DNA of 8,606 nt from JBLHKE01 sp047619485. Its GTDB lineage: Bacteria > Verrucomicrobiota > Verrucomicrobiia > Verrucomicrobiales > DEV007. The DNA is taken from positions 1 to 8,606 of the forward strand of contig JBLHKE010000314.1 in the NCBI GenBank assembly GCA_047619485.1. The letters run 5' to 3'. This document shows, in pieces, positions 1 to 6,665 of this stretch (positions are counted from its first letter, which is position 1; each line of letters starts with the position of its first letter). Position numbers and translations under genes: made by a program. The notes under the pieces were generated by a model, which saw only the letters and a list, made by a program, of their open reading frames with translations, had not been told where the DNA came from and searched no databases.

Positions 1-1
1 C

Positions 2-1297
2 CAGCCCGTCAAAATCCCCAAAGATTTCTTCCCCCTAGCTGAGCTAGTCGCCTGCCACCGCAACCCAAACCGCTGGGGCATCCTCTACCGCGTTGCCTAC
101 CGCCTAACCCACGGCGGCGAGCGCCACCTCCTGCAACTCCGCACCGACGACGACACCAGGCACCTCGAAGACTGGGCATCCGCCATCCGCCGCGACCGGC
201 ATAAGATGAAGGCCTTCGTCCGCTTCCGCAAAGTCGGCGAAGCCGACAATCGTGAACAATTCGTCGCTTGGTTCGAGCCAGAAAACAACATCGTCGAACT
301 CACCGCCCCATTCTTCGCCAAACGCTTCGCAGGTATGGACTGGTCGATTCTAACACCCTACCAATGCGCCCACTGGGACGGCGACAAACTCCACTTCACC
401 CCCGGAGTTACCAGTCGGGAAGCCCCCGGTGACGACCAGCTAGAAGACTATTGGCGCAGCTACTACGCCAGCATCTTCAATCCCGCCCGCCTCAAGCTCA
501 AGGCCATGCAGAGCGAGATGCCGGTCAAATACTGGCGCAACCTGCCCGAGGCACCACTCATCGCCGAACTCACCGCCAGCGCCTCCACCCGCGCCATCCG
601 TATGGTCGACGCCGAAGACAGCAGCCGCGCCCACGTCTCAAAACGCATCCCAAAAGGCGTCCCTGACCGCGAGCCAGCGCCTCCCGCCACCGCACCCACA
701 GAAATTCTCGACAACGCCGCAATCCTATCACTCCCAGAAATCGCTACAGCAGCCAGCCACTGCACCGCCTGCGACCTCTGCGAACGCGCCACCCAGACCG
801 TCTTCGGCAGCGGCCCCGAGAACGCCGACATCATGATCATCGGTGAACAACCTGGCGACCAAGAAGACATCACCGGCCAGCCATTCACCGGCCCCGCCGG
901 AAAACTGCTCGACCAAGCCCTAGAAGAAATCGGACTTGAACGTAATGCCATCTACCTCACCAACACCGTCAAACACTTCAAATGGAAGCGGCAAGGTAGA
1001 CTCCGCCTCCATCAAAACCCATCCGCCAGCGAAGTCGAAAAATGCAAACCCTGGGTGCTGGCAGAGATCCTAAAAGTCTGTCCAAAAACGATCATTCTGC
1101 TTGGATCCACCGCAGCGAAAGCCCTGATCAGACCCGACTTCGCCATCACCAGAGATCGGGGAATAACCCCAGCTCCAAATCTAGCAGAAAGAGTCATCGC
1201 GACCTTCCACCCGTCCTACCTCCTGCGTTCCAAGAACGCGCAGGACTACCAGAGGTGGATCGAAGACCTCCGCCTGGCAACAAATACAAGCGACTGA
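2..1297 (+). CDS. udgX: DUF4130 - UdgX fusion, uracil-DNA-binding repair protein (5' partial)
   Basis: The frame is open from base 2 and the first ATG (206) lies inside a conserved domain, so the gene starts left of the window; 431 residues are visible. Visible residues 1 to about 185 match the DUF4130/TIGR03915-type 'probable DNA metabolism' domain, with the signature RRDRHKMKAFVRFR at 63-76. An Ala/Pro-rich linker (about 217-240) leads to a UdgX-type uracil-DNA glycosylase domain (about 250-430). That domain shows a CTAC pair (254, 257), GEQPGDQED (281-289), later cysteines in KCKPW (348) and VCPKT (360) that complete a family-4-like four-cysteine iron-sulfur set, and HPSYLLR (403-409). UdgX proteins bind uracil in single-stranded DNA and trap it covalently through a histidine in the KRRIHK loop; here the loop reads RLRLHQ with the histidine at 337 (bases 1010-1012). 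The fusion type is known from database families, and a radical-SAM partner is often linked; it may lie to the left. The N-terminal domain's biochemical role is unknown. Confidence 0.9.
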   Translation, partial: QPVKIPKDFFPLAELVACHRNPNRWGILYRVAYRLTHGGERHLLQLRTDDDTRHLEDWASAIRRDRHKMKAFVRFRKVGEADNREQFVAWFEPENNIVELTAPFFAKRFAGMDWSILTPYQCAHWDGDKLHFTPGVTSREAPGDDQLEDYWRSYYASIFNPARLKLKAMQSEMPVKYWRNLPEAPLIAELTASASTRAIRMVDAEDSSRAHVSKRIPKGVPDREPAPPATAPTEILDNAAILSLPEIATAASHCTACDLCERATQTVFGSGPENADIMIIGEQPGDQEDITGQPFTGPAGKLLDQALEEIGLERNAIYLTNTVKHFKWKRQGRLRLHQNPSASEVEKCKPWVLAEILKVCPKTIILLGSTAAKALIRPDFAITRDRGITPAPNLAERVIATFHPSYLLRSKNAQDYQRWIEDLRLATNTSD

Positions 1298-1299
1298 TC

Positions 1300-1539
1300 A
1301 GTAAGGAAGGTTTTCACCTGCCAACAGCCGACACCGGGGAGTTGATCACGATGCTCGACCAGGGGAAGATCGATCTAGCTCTCGGCACAAATGCAGGAAC
1401 CGACGACCCGAGTGCCCACTTACGATTCCTCGCACCCGCATCGCAGAACTCGCAAAAATTGTGGTCTGGGAGGAATCTATAGCGCGCAAAAGAAGCCCTG
1501 CCCTACCTGAAAAAGAGAATCGCAACCCTGCTCGGCTGA
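1300..1539 (+). pseudogene. Possible remnant of a LysR-type regulator (substrate-binding domain end)
   Basis: The gap between the UdgX gene and mfd is not featureless. In frame 1, bases 1336-1386 encode GELITMLDQGKIDLALG. This resembles the conserved E-L-h-x-x-L-x-x-G-x-h-D-h-A-h segment of LysR-type substrate-binding domains. The same frame has an in-frame TAG at 1480-1482, then continues as a plausible protein C-terminus (AKEALPYLKKRIATLLG) to a TGA at 1537-1539. No start codon, ribosome binding site or helix-turn-helix is present, and only about 80 codons could survive, so if real it is a broken 3' fragment. The similarity rests on one short motif and could be chance; confidence is low. 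No other gene is visible in 1298-1558. Confidence 0.22.
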
Positions 1540-1558
1540 CGTATAGTCTACCGTCGCA

Positions 1559-4500
1559 CTGACAGCTCAACATCAACTCGTTAAGCAAGCCGCCGGCAAC
1601 CAGGCATTTTTATCCCGCCTCACGCCCGCCGATGGAGGAAGTGTTGCGTACATCGATCAAGCGACACCTGCCGCGCACCCATTCCTCACCGCGGTCGCGC
1701 TCGCCTCGATCAAGTCCCGCACCTGGATCCTCTGCGATGACCTGCGTTCGCAGGAACGCGTTCACGCCGACCTCGCCATCTGGCACCCGCACCCGGCGAT
1801 CTTTTTTCCCGAGATGGAGCACTCCGGCATCAGCGACGCCCTCCCCGACCAGGACCTGGTAGCCGAACGCCTCGCCGCCCTCCAACAACTCGGCGAGAGA
1901 AAAGGCGCTAACAAACAAGTCATCGTCATCAATGAGAAAAGCCTCGGCGAAGACGTCCCGACCCTAGCATCCCTCAAAAAACGCCAACTCGATCTCAAGG
2001 TCGGCCAACAGCTAGATCTCGAGAAACTTGCCAAACAGCTCGCGGACGCTGGCTACGATCAGGTCGCGATGGTTTCGGAGCGGGGAGATTTCGCCGTCCG
2101 TGGCGGCATCATCGACATTTTCTCCCTCCACAGCTACGCCCCGGTGCGATTGGAGTTCTTCGACGACGAGCTAGAATCCATCCGCGAGTTCGAGCTCAAT
2201 TCCCAGGCCTCCACCCAACGCATCGAGCAATGCAAAGTCATGTTCGGCACGCAAAAGGTCACCCACTGCAAGCTGCGCGACTACATCGGGAAAAACGACA
2301 CCCTCATCGCCGTTGAGAATGAGCCGGATGAAAACCCCGAACTGCGCGATCCTCAACCGCAGCTGGTCATCACCACGGCCCCCGCCCCCGGTTCAGCCAG
2401 CGACGACCAGTCCACCGCCGCCTACGAAAGCCCGCTGGGCGACTTCGAAGCCGGTGATTTCGTACTGCAGGAAGCCAAACGCAAAACCTTCACCGACCAG
2501 ATCAAAGTCTGGGCAAAGGAAGGCTGGAGCGTGGCCATGTTCTTCAACAACGAGGGCGAGATCGAACGCTTCCACGAGCTGATCGATGCAAATACCCTCC
2601 CCCGGAAGCTGCTCCAGACGCTCATCGGCGATATCAATCACGGTTTCTCCATCCCCTCGGCAAAGATCGCCGTCATCTCTGACGCCGAACTCTTCGGACG
2701 CTACCAGCACGCCCGCGCGCGCCGCCTTTTCAATCGCGAAAGGAACGCCACCACCCGCCGCGCCCAGGCCGATTTCCGCGAGTTGACCGACGGCGACCTC
2801 GTCGTCCACTTGGACTATGGCATCGCTAGGTTCCAAGGTCTCATCGAAATGGGCGACGACACCACCGGCACCGAGGAAGAGGTGCTAGTGTTAGAATACG
2901 CCGACGAGGCGCGCCTCTATGTCCCGCTCGAACAGGCACACCTCGTCTCCCGCTACGTCGGCGCCGGAAAGAACACACCTCCACTCAACAAACTCGGCGG
3001 CACGCGTTGGAAGAAGACCAAAGCATCTGCGCAGAAGGCGATCCTCGACTACGCCGCCCAGCTCCTCACCGTCCAGGCTGAGCGCGACACCGAGAAGTCC
3101 TACTCGCACCCGCCCGACACCAAGTGGCAGCTCGAGTTCGAGAACGCCTTCATCTACACCGAGACCGCCGACCAACTGACCGCGATCGAGGACTCCAAAC
3201 ACGACATGGAGCAGGCGCAGCCGATGGATCGCCTCATCTGCGGCGACGTCGGCTTTGGCAAAACTGAAGTCGCCATCCGCACCGCCTTCAAAGCCGTGAT
3301 GGGCGGTCGCCAGGTCGCCATCCTCGCCCCCACCACCGTCCTCGCCCAGCAGCACTACAACAACCTGCGGGAGCGCATGTCCGACTACCCGGTCACACTC
3401 GATCTACTATCGCGCTACCGCACTCCGAAGCAGCAGCGCGAGACCGTCAAAAAACTTGCCAGCGGTGAAGTTGACATCGTCATCGGCACCCACCGCCTCA
3501 TCTCGAAAGACATCAAATTCAAAGAGTTAGGCCTAGTAGTCATCGACGAAGAACAGCGCTTCGGGGTGAAGCACAAGGAGCGCTTCAAGCAGATGTTTCG
3601 CCTCGTCGATGTCCTGACATTGTCAGCCACACCGATCCCGCGCACGCTCTATCTCTCGCTCATGGGCGCACGTGACATGACGACTATCGAGACGCCTCCA
3701 CCCAACCGCTACCCGGTCGAGACCACCATCTGCGCCTATGATGAGGGGGTCATCAAAAAATCCCTGAAGCGAGAACTCGAGCGCCGCGGCCAGGTATTCT
3801 TCCTCCACAACCGCGTCGGCACCATCGAGAAGACCAAGCAGATGGTCGAGTCCCTCGTCCCCGACGCCCGCGTCGGCATCGGCCACGGCCAGATGGAGGA
3901 GGGCGTCCTCGAGCAGGTGATGAAACAATTCATCGACGGCCAAACTGACATCCTCATCTGCACCACCATCATCGAGAGTGGCGTCGACATCCCCAACGCC
4001 AACACCATCATCATCGACCGCGCCGACCGCTTCGGCCTCGCCGACCTCTACCAGCTGCGCGGACGCGTCGGCCGTGCCGGCCACAAGGCCTACGCCATTC
4101 TCATGCTGCCGCCCGACCTCCTCACCACCGGCGACGCGAAGAAACGCATCAACGCCATCCGCCAATACTCGTCACTAGGCGCCGGTTTCAAAATCGCCAT
4201 GCGCGACCTCGAGATCCGCGGCGCGGGAAACCTCCTCGGCACCCAGCAGAGCGGGCACATCCTTGCCATCGGCTTCGACATGTACTGCAAGCTGTTGAAA
4301 AACTCGATCGCAACCCTGAGCGGCAAACCCGGCGCCGACCGGATCGACGTCGCCCTGCGCGTCGACTTCCTCTGCACCAGCGAGGCCGAGTTCCTCCAAT
4401 CGGGTGACAAGCTACCCGCCTTCATCCCAGCCAACTTCCTCCCCGAGGCGACCATGCGCATCAATGCTTACAAGATGATCGCTGAGCTCGACAACATGAA

Positions 4501-4762
4501 GGAGTTCAAGTCCCTCATCAAAAACTGGCACGACCGATTCGGCAGAAGCTTTCCTAAACCGGTCGACAACCTGTTGCGCTGCACCGAGTTGAAACTCGCC
4601 GCAGCTAATAACAAGATCTCTTCAGTCGAAATCCTCGATCGCAAACTGATGCTCACCCGAAACGGTGACTACGTCCTCATCAGCGGCAAATTCCCGCGCC
4701 TCGCCGGCAAGAACCAAGAGCAGATGCTACTCAACGCGGTAGAGATGGTGCGGAAGTTCTGA
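1559..4762 (+). CDS. mfd: Transcription-repair coupling factor Mfd
   Basis: Mfd is a cytoplasmic DNA translocase that removes RNA polymerase stalled at lesions and recruits UvrA to the transcribed strand. Numbered from the proposed CTG start (1067 residues), a UvrB-like N-terminal module includes FFPEMEHSGISDALPDQDLV (around 82-101) and RLEFFDDELESIREF. The CarD-like RNA-polymerase-interacting domain begins near 410 (GDLVVHLDYGIARFQG). RecG-like helicase domains follow: Walker A GDVGFGKT (562-569), DEEQ box (663-666), SATPIPRT (689-696) and QLRGRVGR (832-839). The C-terminal TRCF domain ends at KF. At 1067 residues it is somewhat shorter than E. coli Mfd (about 1150), mostly before the polymerase-binding domain. 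Start choice: the first in-frame ATG (1814) would remove 85 codons that look Mfd-like (for example HPFLTAVALA and the strand-like WILCDD). The frame is open back to a TAG at 1544 with no ATG, GTG or TTG before 1814, leaving CTG 1559 as best candidate. No Shine-Dalgarno is seen there. Family assignment is secure; the start is not. Confidence 0.95.
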   Translation: MTAQHQLVKQAAGNQAFLSRLTPADGGSVAYIDQATPAAHPFLTAVALASIKSRTWILCDDLRSQERVHADLAIWHPHPAIFFPEMEHSGISDALPDQDLVAERLAALQQLGERKGANKQVIVINEKSLGEDVPTLASLKKRQLDLKVGQQLDLEKLAKQLADAGYDQVAMVSERGDFAVRGGIIDIFSLHSYAPVRLEFFDDELESIREFELNSQASTQRIEQCKVMFGTQKVTHCKLRDYIGKNDTLIAVENEPDENPELRDPQPQLVITTAPAPGSASDDQSTAAYESPLGDFEAGDFVLQEAKRKTFTDQIKVWAKEGWSVAMFFNNEGEIERFHELIDANTLPRKLLQTLIGDINHGFSIPSAKIAVISDAELFGRYQHARARRLFNRERNATTRRAQADFRELTDGDLVVHLDYGIARFQGLIEMGDDTTGTEEEVLVLEYADEARLYVPLEQAHLVSRYVGAGKNTPPLNKLGGTRWKKTKASAQKAILDYAAQLLTVQAERDTEKSYSHPPDTKWQLEFENAFIYTETADQLTAIEDSKHDMEQAQPMDRLICGDVGFGKTEVAIRTAFKAVMGGRQVAILAPTTVLAQQHYNNLRERMSDYPVTLDLLSRYRTPKQQRETVKKLASGEVDIVIGTHRLISKDIKFKELGLVVIDEEQRFGVKHKERFKQMFRLVDVLTLSATPIPRTLYLSLMGARDMTTIETPPPNRYPVETTICAYDEGVIKKSLKRELERRGQVFFLHNRVGTIEKTKQMVESLVPDARVGIGHGQMEEGVLEQVMKQFIDGQTDILICTTIIESGVDIPNANTIIIDRADRFGLADLYQLRGRVGRAGHKAYAILMLPPDLLTTGDAKKRINAIRQYSSLGAGFKIAMRDLEIRGAGNLLGTQQSGHILAIGFDMYCKLLKNSIATLSGKPGADRIDVALRVDFLCTSEAEFLQSGDKLPAFIPANFLPEATMRINAYKMIAELDNMKEFKSLIKNWHDRFGRSFPKPVDNLLRCTELKLAAANNKISSVEILDRKLMLTRNGDYVLISGKFPRLAGKNQEQMLLNAVEMVRKF

Positions 4763-5137
4763 CCCGAAATTTGCGTGGGCCGGAGCTGGAGAGGCTGTCA
4801 GCTAGTACGGAGATGAAGGTAGTCGAACTTGCCAGAGTTTGAACAAACGTTTGTGGTCGTCGCGATGGACTTGGGAATGCCCCAATTTCTGGCGAAATCA
4901 GCTACAGCTTGGTACCACAGCTGAGCCCGCATGTCCGCAAGTCGCATATAATAAACAACTTAAGATACAATCTTTCGACAAAAACCCTCTCATCGAGAGC
5001 CCTGCCAAATTTAAAAGCGATAAAAACCAATCGCAGAAGCAAATTCGAGTTCAGCTCGATCTCTAACCAAAGCTAGACAGTTGACCGATCTTAACCAAGA
5101 TTGAACTTTCAAGCCAACCAGCTGTCCAAATCCATCC
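4763..5137. other. 375-base intergenic region between mfd and the SurA-like gene
   Basis: No convincing gene lies here. A 75-codon open frame (4839-5066) has Trp-, Lys- and Gln-rich composition unlike its neighbours, no ribosome binding site and no recognisable domain, so I do not call it. The right half (about 4940-5120) is clearly AT-richer than the flanking genes, as expected for a promoter and leader. Visible elements are a 12-base perfect palindrome ACAAACGTTTGT (4843-4854), a TATAAT box (4947-4952) and short inverted repeats: GCGAT/ATCGC (5017-5021 with 5030-5034), TCGAG/CTCGA (5045-5049 with 5055-5059) and ATCTT/AAGAT around 5088-5101. No hairpin followed by a T-run marks the end of mfd. 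Confidence 0.6.
4947..4952 (+). promoter_or_regulatory. Candidate -10 box for the SurA-like gene
   Basis: A perfect TATAAT sits in the AT-rich gap upstream of the SurA-like gene, about 185 bases before its start. No good -35 element is found 16-18 bases upstream (the region reads agcccg), and there is no extended -10 TG, so the call rests on the hexamer and local AT-richness alone. A TTGACC at 5081-5086, with a poor AACTTT 17 bases later, is an alternative closer to the gene. Either would give the gene its own promoter rather than dependence on mfd read-through. Confidence 0.25.
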
Positions 5138-6112
5138 ATGAGAATCCCTGCCCTCATCACTTCCCTCGTCGTCCTCCTCTCGGCCACTTTTGTCTCCGCC
5201 AAGCCAGTTCCGATCAATGGCTTCGCCGCCAAGGTTAATGGCAAGGTCATCACCAAGTACGAACTCACCGAGTCCATCAAGATTCGCAAGATGATGATCT
5301 CCCGCATCCCGGATCCGAGCGAGCGCGCCAAGAAACTCAAAACGGTTCGACCTGACATGCTCGAGATGCTCATCGAACGCGAACTCGCCCTGAGCGAGTT
5401 CGACAAACGGGGCGGCCAGGTCAAGCCGGAGATGGTCGACGACAACATCAATAAGATCATCCGCGAACAATTTGACGGCGACCGCGCCACGTTCGTCGAC
5501 GAACTCAAGAAGCAGGGCATGACGAACGAGAAATTCCGCAAGGAACAGGAGAAAGCAATAGCCATCAACTACATGCGCAACTCCGCCATCAGCGAGATCC
5601 CGGTGGTCACCCCAACGGAGATCAAGAAATACTACGACAACAACCCCCTGCGGTTCCGCGCCGAGGGATTTATCCGCCTGCGCACCATGACCATCTCCCG
5701 GAACGGTGACGATGGCGACGTCGATGGTCAGACAAAATTGGTCGCGGAGATTCACAAGAAACTCATAAACGGCGCCGACTTCGCCACGCTGGCGAAGACC
5801 TATTCCATCGACAGTGCGGCACCGAACGGTGGCGACCGCGGAACGATCGGCCGCGATACCGAAGAGCTGCGCAAGGATCTAGTCGATCTTGCCTTTGCCC
5901 AACCGACAGGAAAGGTCAGCAAAATTTTCCCCGACAAAGCGTTCTACTACATTCTGAAAGTGGAGAGCCGTAAGCCGGGCAAGCGTGCGCCACTCACTGA
6001 CACGAAAGTGCGTGAAGCGATCACAGCGGAGCTAAAGCGAGACAAGCGCGAAGCGTCTCAGGATCGCTGGGTGGAACGGCTTAAAAAGACCGCCATCATC
6101 AAACGTTACTGA
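5138..6112 (+). CDS. Exported SurA-like protein, SurA N-terminal and single parvulin-type domain
   Basis: The 324-residue product has a signal peptide: Arg at 2, a hydrophobic stretch 4-16 and a likely cleavage after Ala21 (FVSA-K). It should act in the periplasm. Residues 27-150 resemble the SurA N-terminal chaperone domain, beginning with the typical start AAKVNGKVITKYEL, followed by charged helices. Residues about 178-276 have the parvulin (PpiC-type) layout: ADFATLAKTYSID, then GGDRGTIGR where active members usually read GGDLGW, then LAFAQPTGKVSKI and FYYILKVESRKPG. The usual active-site histidines (in the ASHIL-like first strand and the GYHIIKV-like last strand) are absent, reading LRTMTIS and FYYILKV. 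The protein therefore may be a holdase or chaperone rather than a prolyl isomerase; this is inference. E. coli SurA has two parvulin domains, this protein one. It follows mfd after 375 bases and lacks a clear Shine-Dalgarno. PrsA or PpiD would be alternative names; a soluble exported protein fits SurA better. Confidence 0.85.
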   Translation: MRIPALITSLVVLLSATFVSAKPVPINGFAAKVNGKVITKYELTESIKIRKMMISRIPDPSERAKKLKTVRPDMLEMLIERELALSEFDKRGGQVKPEMVDDNINKIIREQFDGDRATFVDELKKQGMTNEKFRKEQEKAIAINYMRNSAISEIPVVTPTEIKKYYDNNPLRFRAEGFIRLRTMTISRNGDDGDVDGQTKLVAEIHKKLINGADFATLAKTYSIDSAAPNGGDRGTIGRDTEELRKDLVDLAFAQPTGKVSKIFPDKAFYYILKVESRKPGKRAPLTDTKVREAITAELKRDKREASQDRWVERLKKTAIIKRY

Positions 6113-6277
6113 GAATTAAGAGCCTTTCGGACTTACTCGATCCGGCAAGAATCATTTTATAATTCGCCCAGATCGGGCCGCTGAATCGTCATTGAATCCA
6201 CTCAAATCCTCCCCAGCAAGCGGATCTGGAGCGGAATTTTAAAACGTTTTGCTCGAATCCCCTAAGCCCGACAGGTC

Positions 6278-6646
6278 TTAACCGGGAGGCCAAGACAAAG
6301 GCCGACCCGCGAGCAGGTGGACGTGCAAATGCGGCACGGTTTCACCGCCGTTCCTGCCATGGTTGATCGTCAGGCGAAAGCCTTCCTCGGTCGAATTCAC
6401 CCCTAGTTGTTCGGCAACTTTCCCTGCTGCTAGCAGCAATTGCCCCAGAGTTTCGCGATCCGAATCTTGCGCCTCGCCGATACGCGGAATCACTTTCTTG
6501 GGCACGATCAGCACGTGCTCAGGCGCCTGTGGCGAGATATCGCGGAAGGCGAAAACCAGATCATCCTGGTAGACCACCTCCGCTGGAATTTCACCTGCGA
6601 TGATCTTCTCGAAAAGGGTGCGCCCGTCAGCTTGTTCTTCGCTCAT
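6278..6646 (-). CDS. HIT-family (Hint/PKCI-like) nucleotide hydrolase
   Basis: The 122-residue length and motif order fit the Hint branch of the histidine-triad superfamily. LFEKIIAGEIPAEVVYQDD (11-29) is the typical N-terminus, FRDISPQAPEHVLIVPK (34-50) the nucleotide-binding strand region, and the triad HLHVHLL is at 106-112 with the middle histidine, 108, as expected nucleophile. The protein ends in AGRPLSWPPG, close to the standard Hint C-terminus. Family members hydrolyse nucleoside phosphoramidates and aminoacyl-adenylates in the cytoplasm; the physiological substrate in bacteria is usually unclear. The start ATG has an AGGA at 6654-6657 seven bases upstream, one of the few recognisable ribosome binding sites in this window. 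The gene lies 19 bases after the LTxxQ-repeat membrane protein and is likely co-transcribed with it, although the two have no obvious functional link. It converges on the SurA-like gene across a 165-base gap. Confidence 0.95.
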   Translation of the reverse strand: MSEEQADGRTLFEKIIAGEIPAEVVYQDDLVFAFRDISPQAPEHVLIVPKKVIPRIGEAQDSDRETLGQLLLAAGKVAEQLGVNSTEEGFRLTINHGRNGGETVPHLHVHLLAGRPLSWPPG

Positions 6647-6665
6647 AGCGGGATCCTAGACCGGA

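Noticed and set aside
463..951. Long antisense open frame (162 codons) opposite the udgX gene
   Set aside because: It mirrors a GC-rich, well-supported plus-strand gene; its translation is Ser/Ala/Arg-rich with no domain and no ribosome binding site.
1632..1862. GGAGGA (1634-1639) followed by GTG/TTG codons as a possible mfd start
   Set aside because: The GTG (1641) and TTG (1644) are in frame 3, not the mfd frame, and the resulting translation is Ser/Arg/Pro-rich shadow sequence.
3623..4165. Antisense open frame (180 codons) opposite the mfd helicase region
   Set aside because: Val/Asp/Gly/Ala-rich composition is typical of the reverse strand of a GC-rich gene; mfd motifs on the plus strand are unambiguous here.
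4839..5066. 75-codon plus-strand open frame in the mfd/SurA-like gap
   Set aside because: No ribosome binding site, odd composition, no domain, and it spans the AT-rich promoter-like stretch and short inverted repeats.
5063..5755. Antisense open frame (230 codons) opposite the SurA-like gene
   Set aside because: The plus strand encodes a signal peptide and recognisable SurA/parvulin features; the antisense product resembles nothing and has no start signals.
6113..6277. Convergent gap as a bidirectional terminator, with GCCC/GGGC at about 6166-6178 and AAAACGTTTT at 6241-6250
   Set aside because: The stems are only four or five pairs and none is followed by a clear T-run on either strand; a TATAAT at 6158-6163 leads to no gene on the plus strand.
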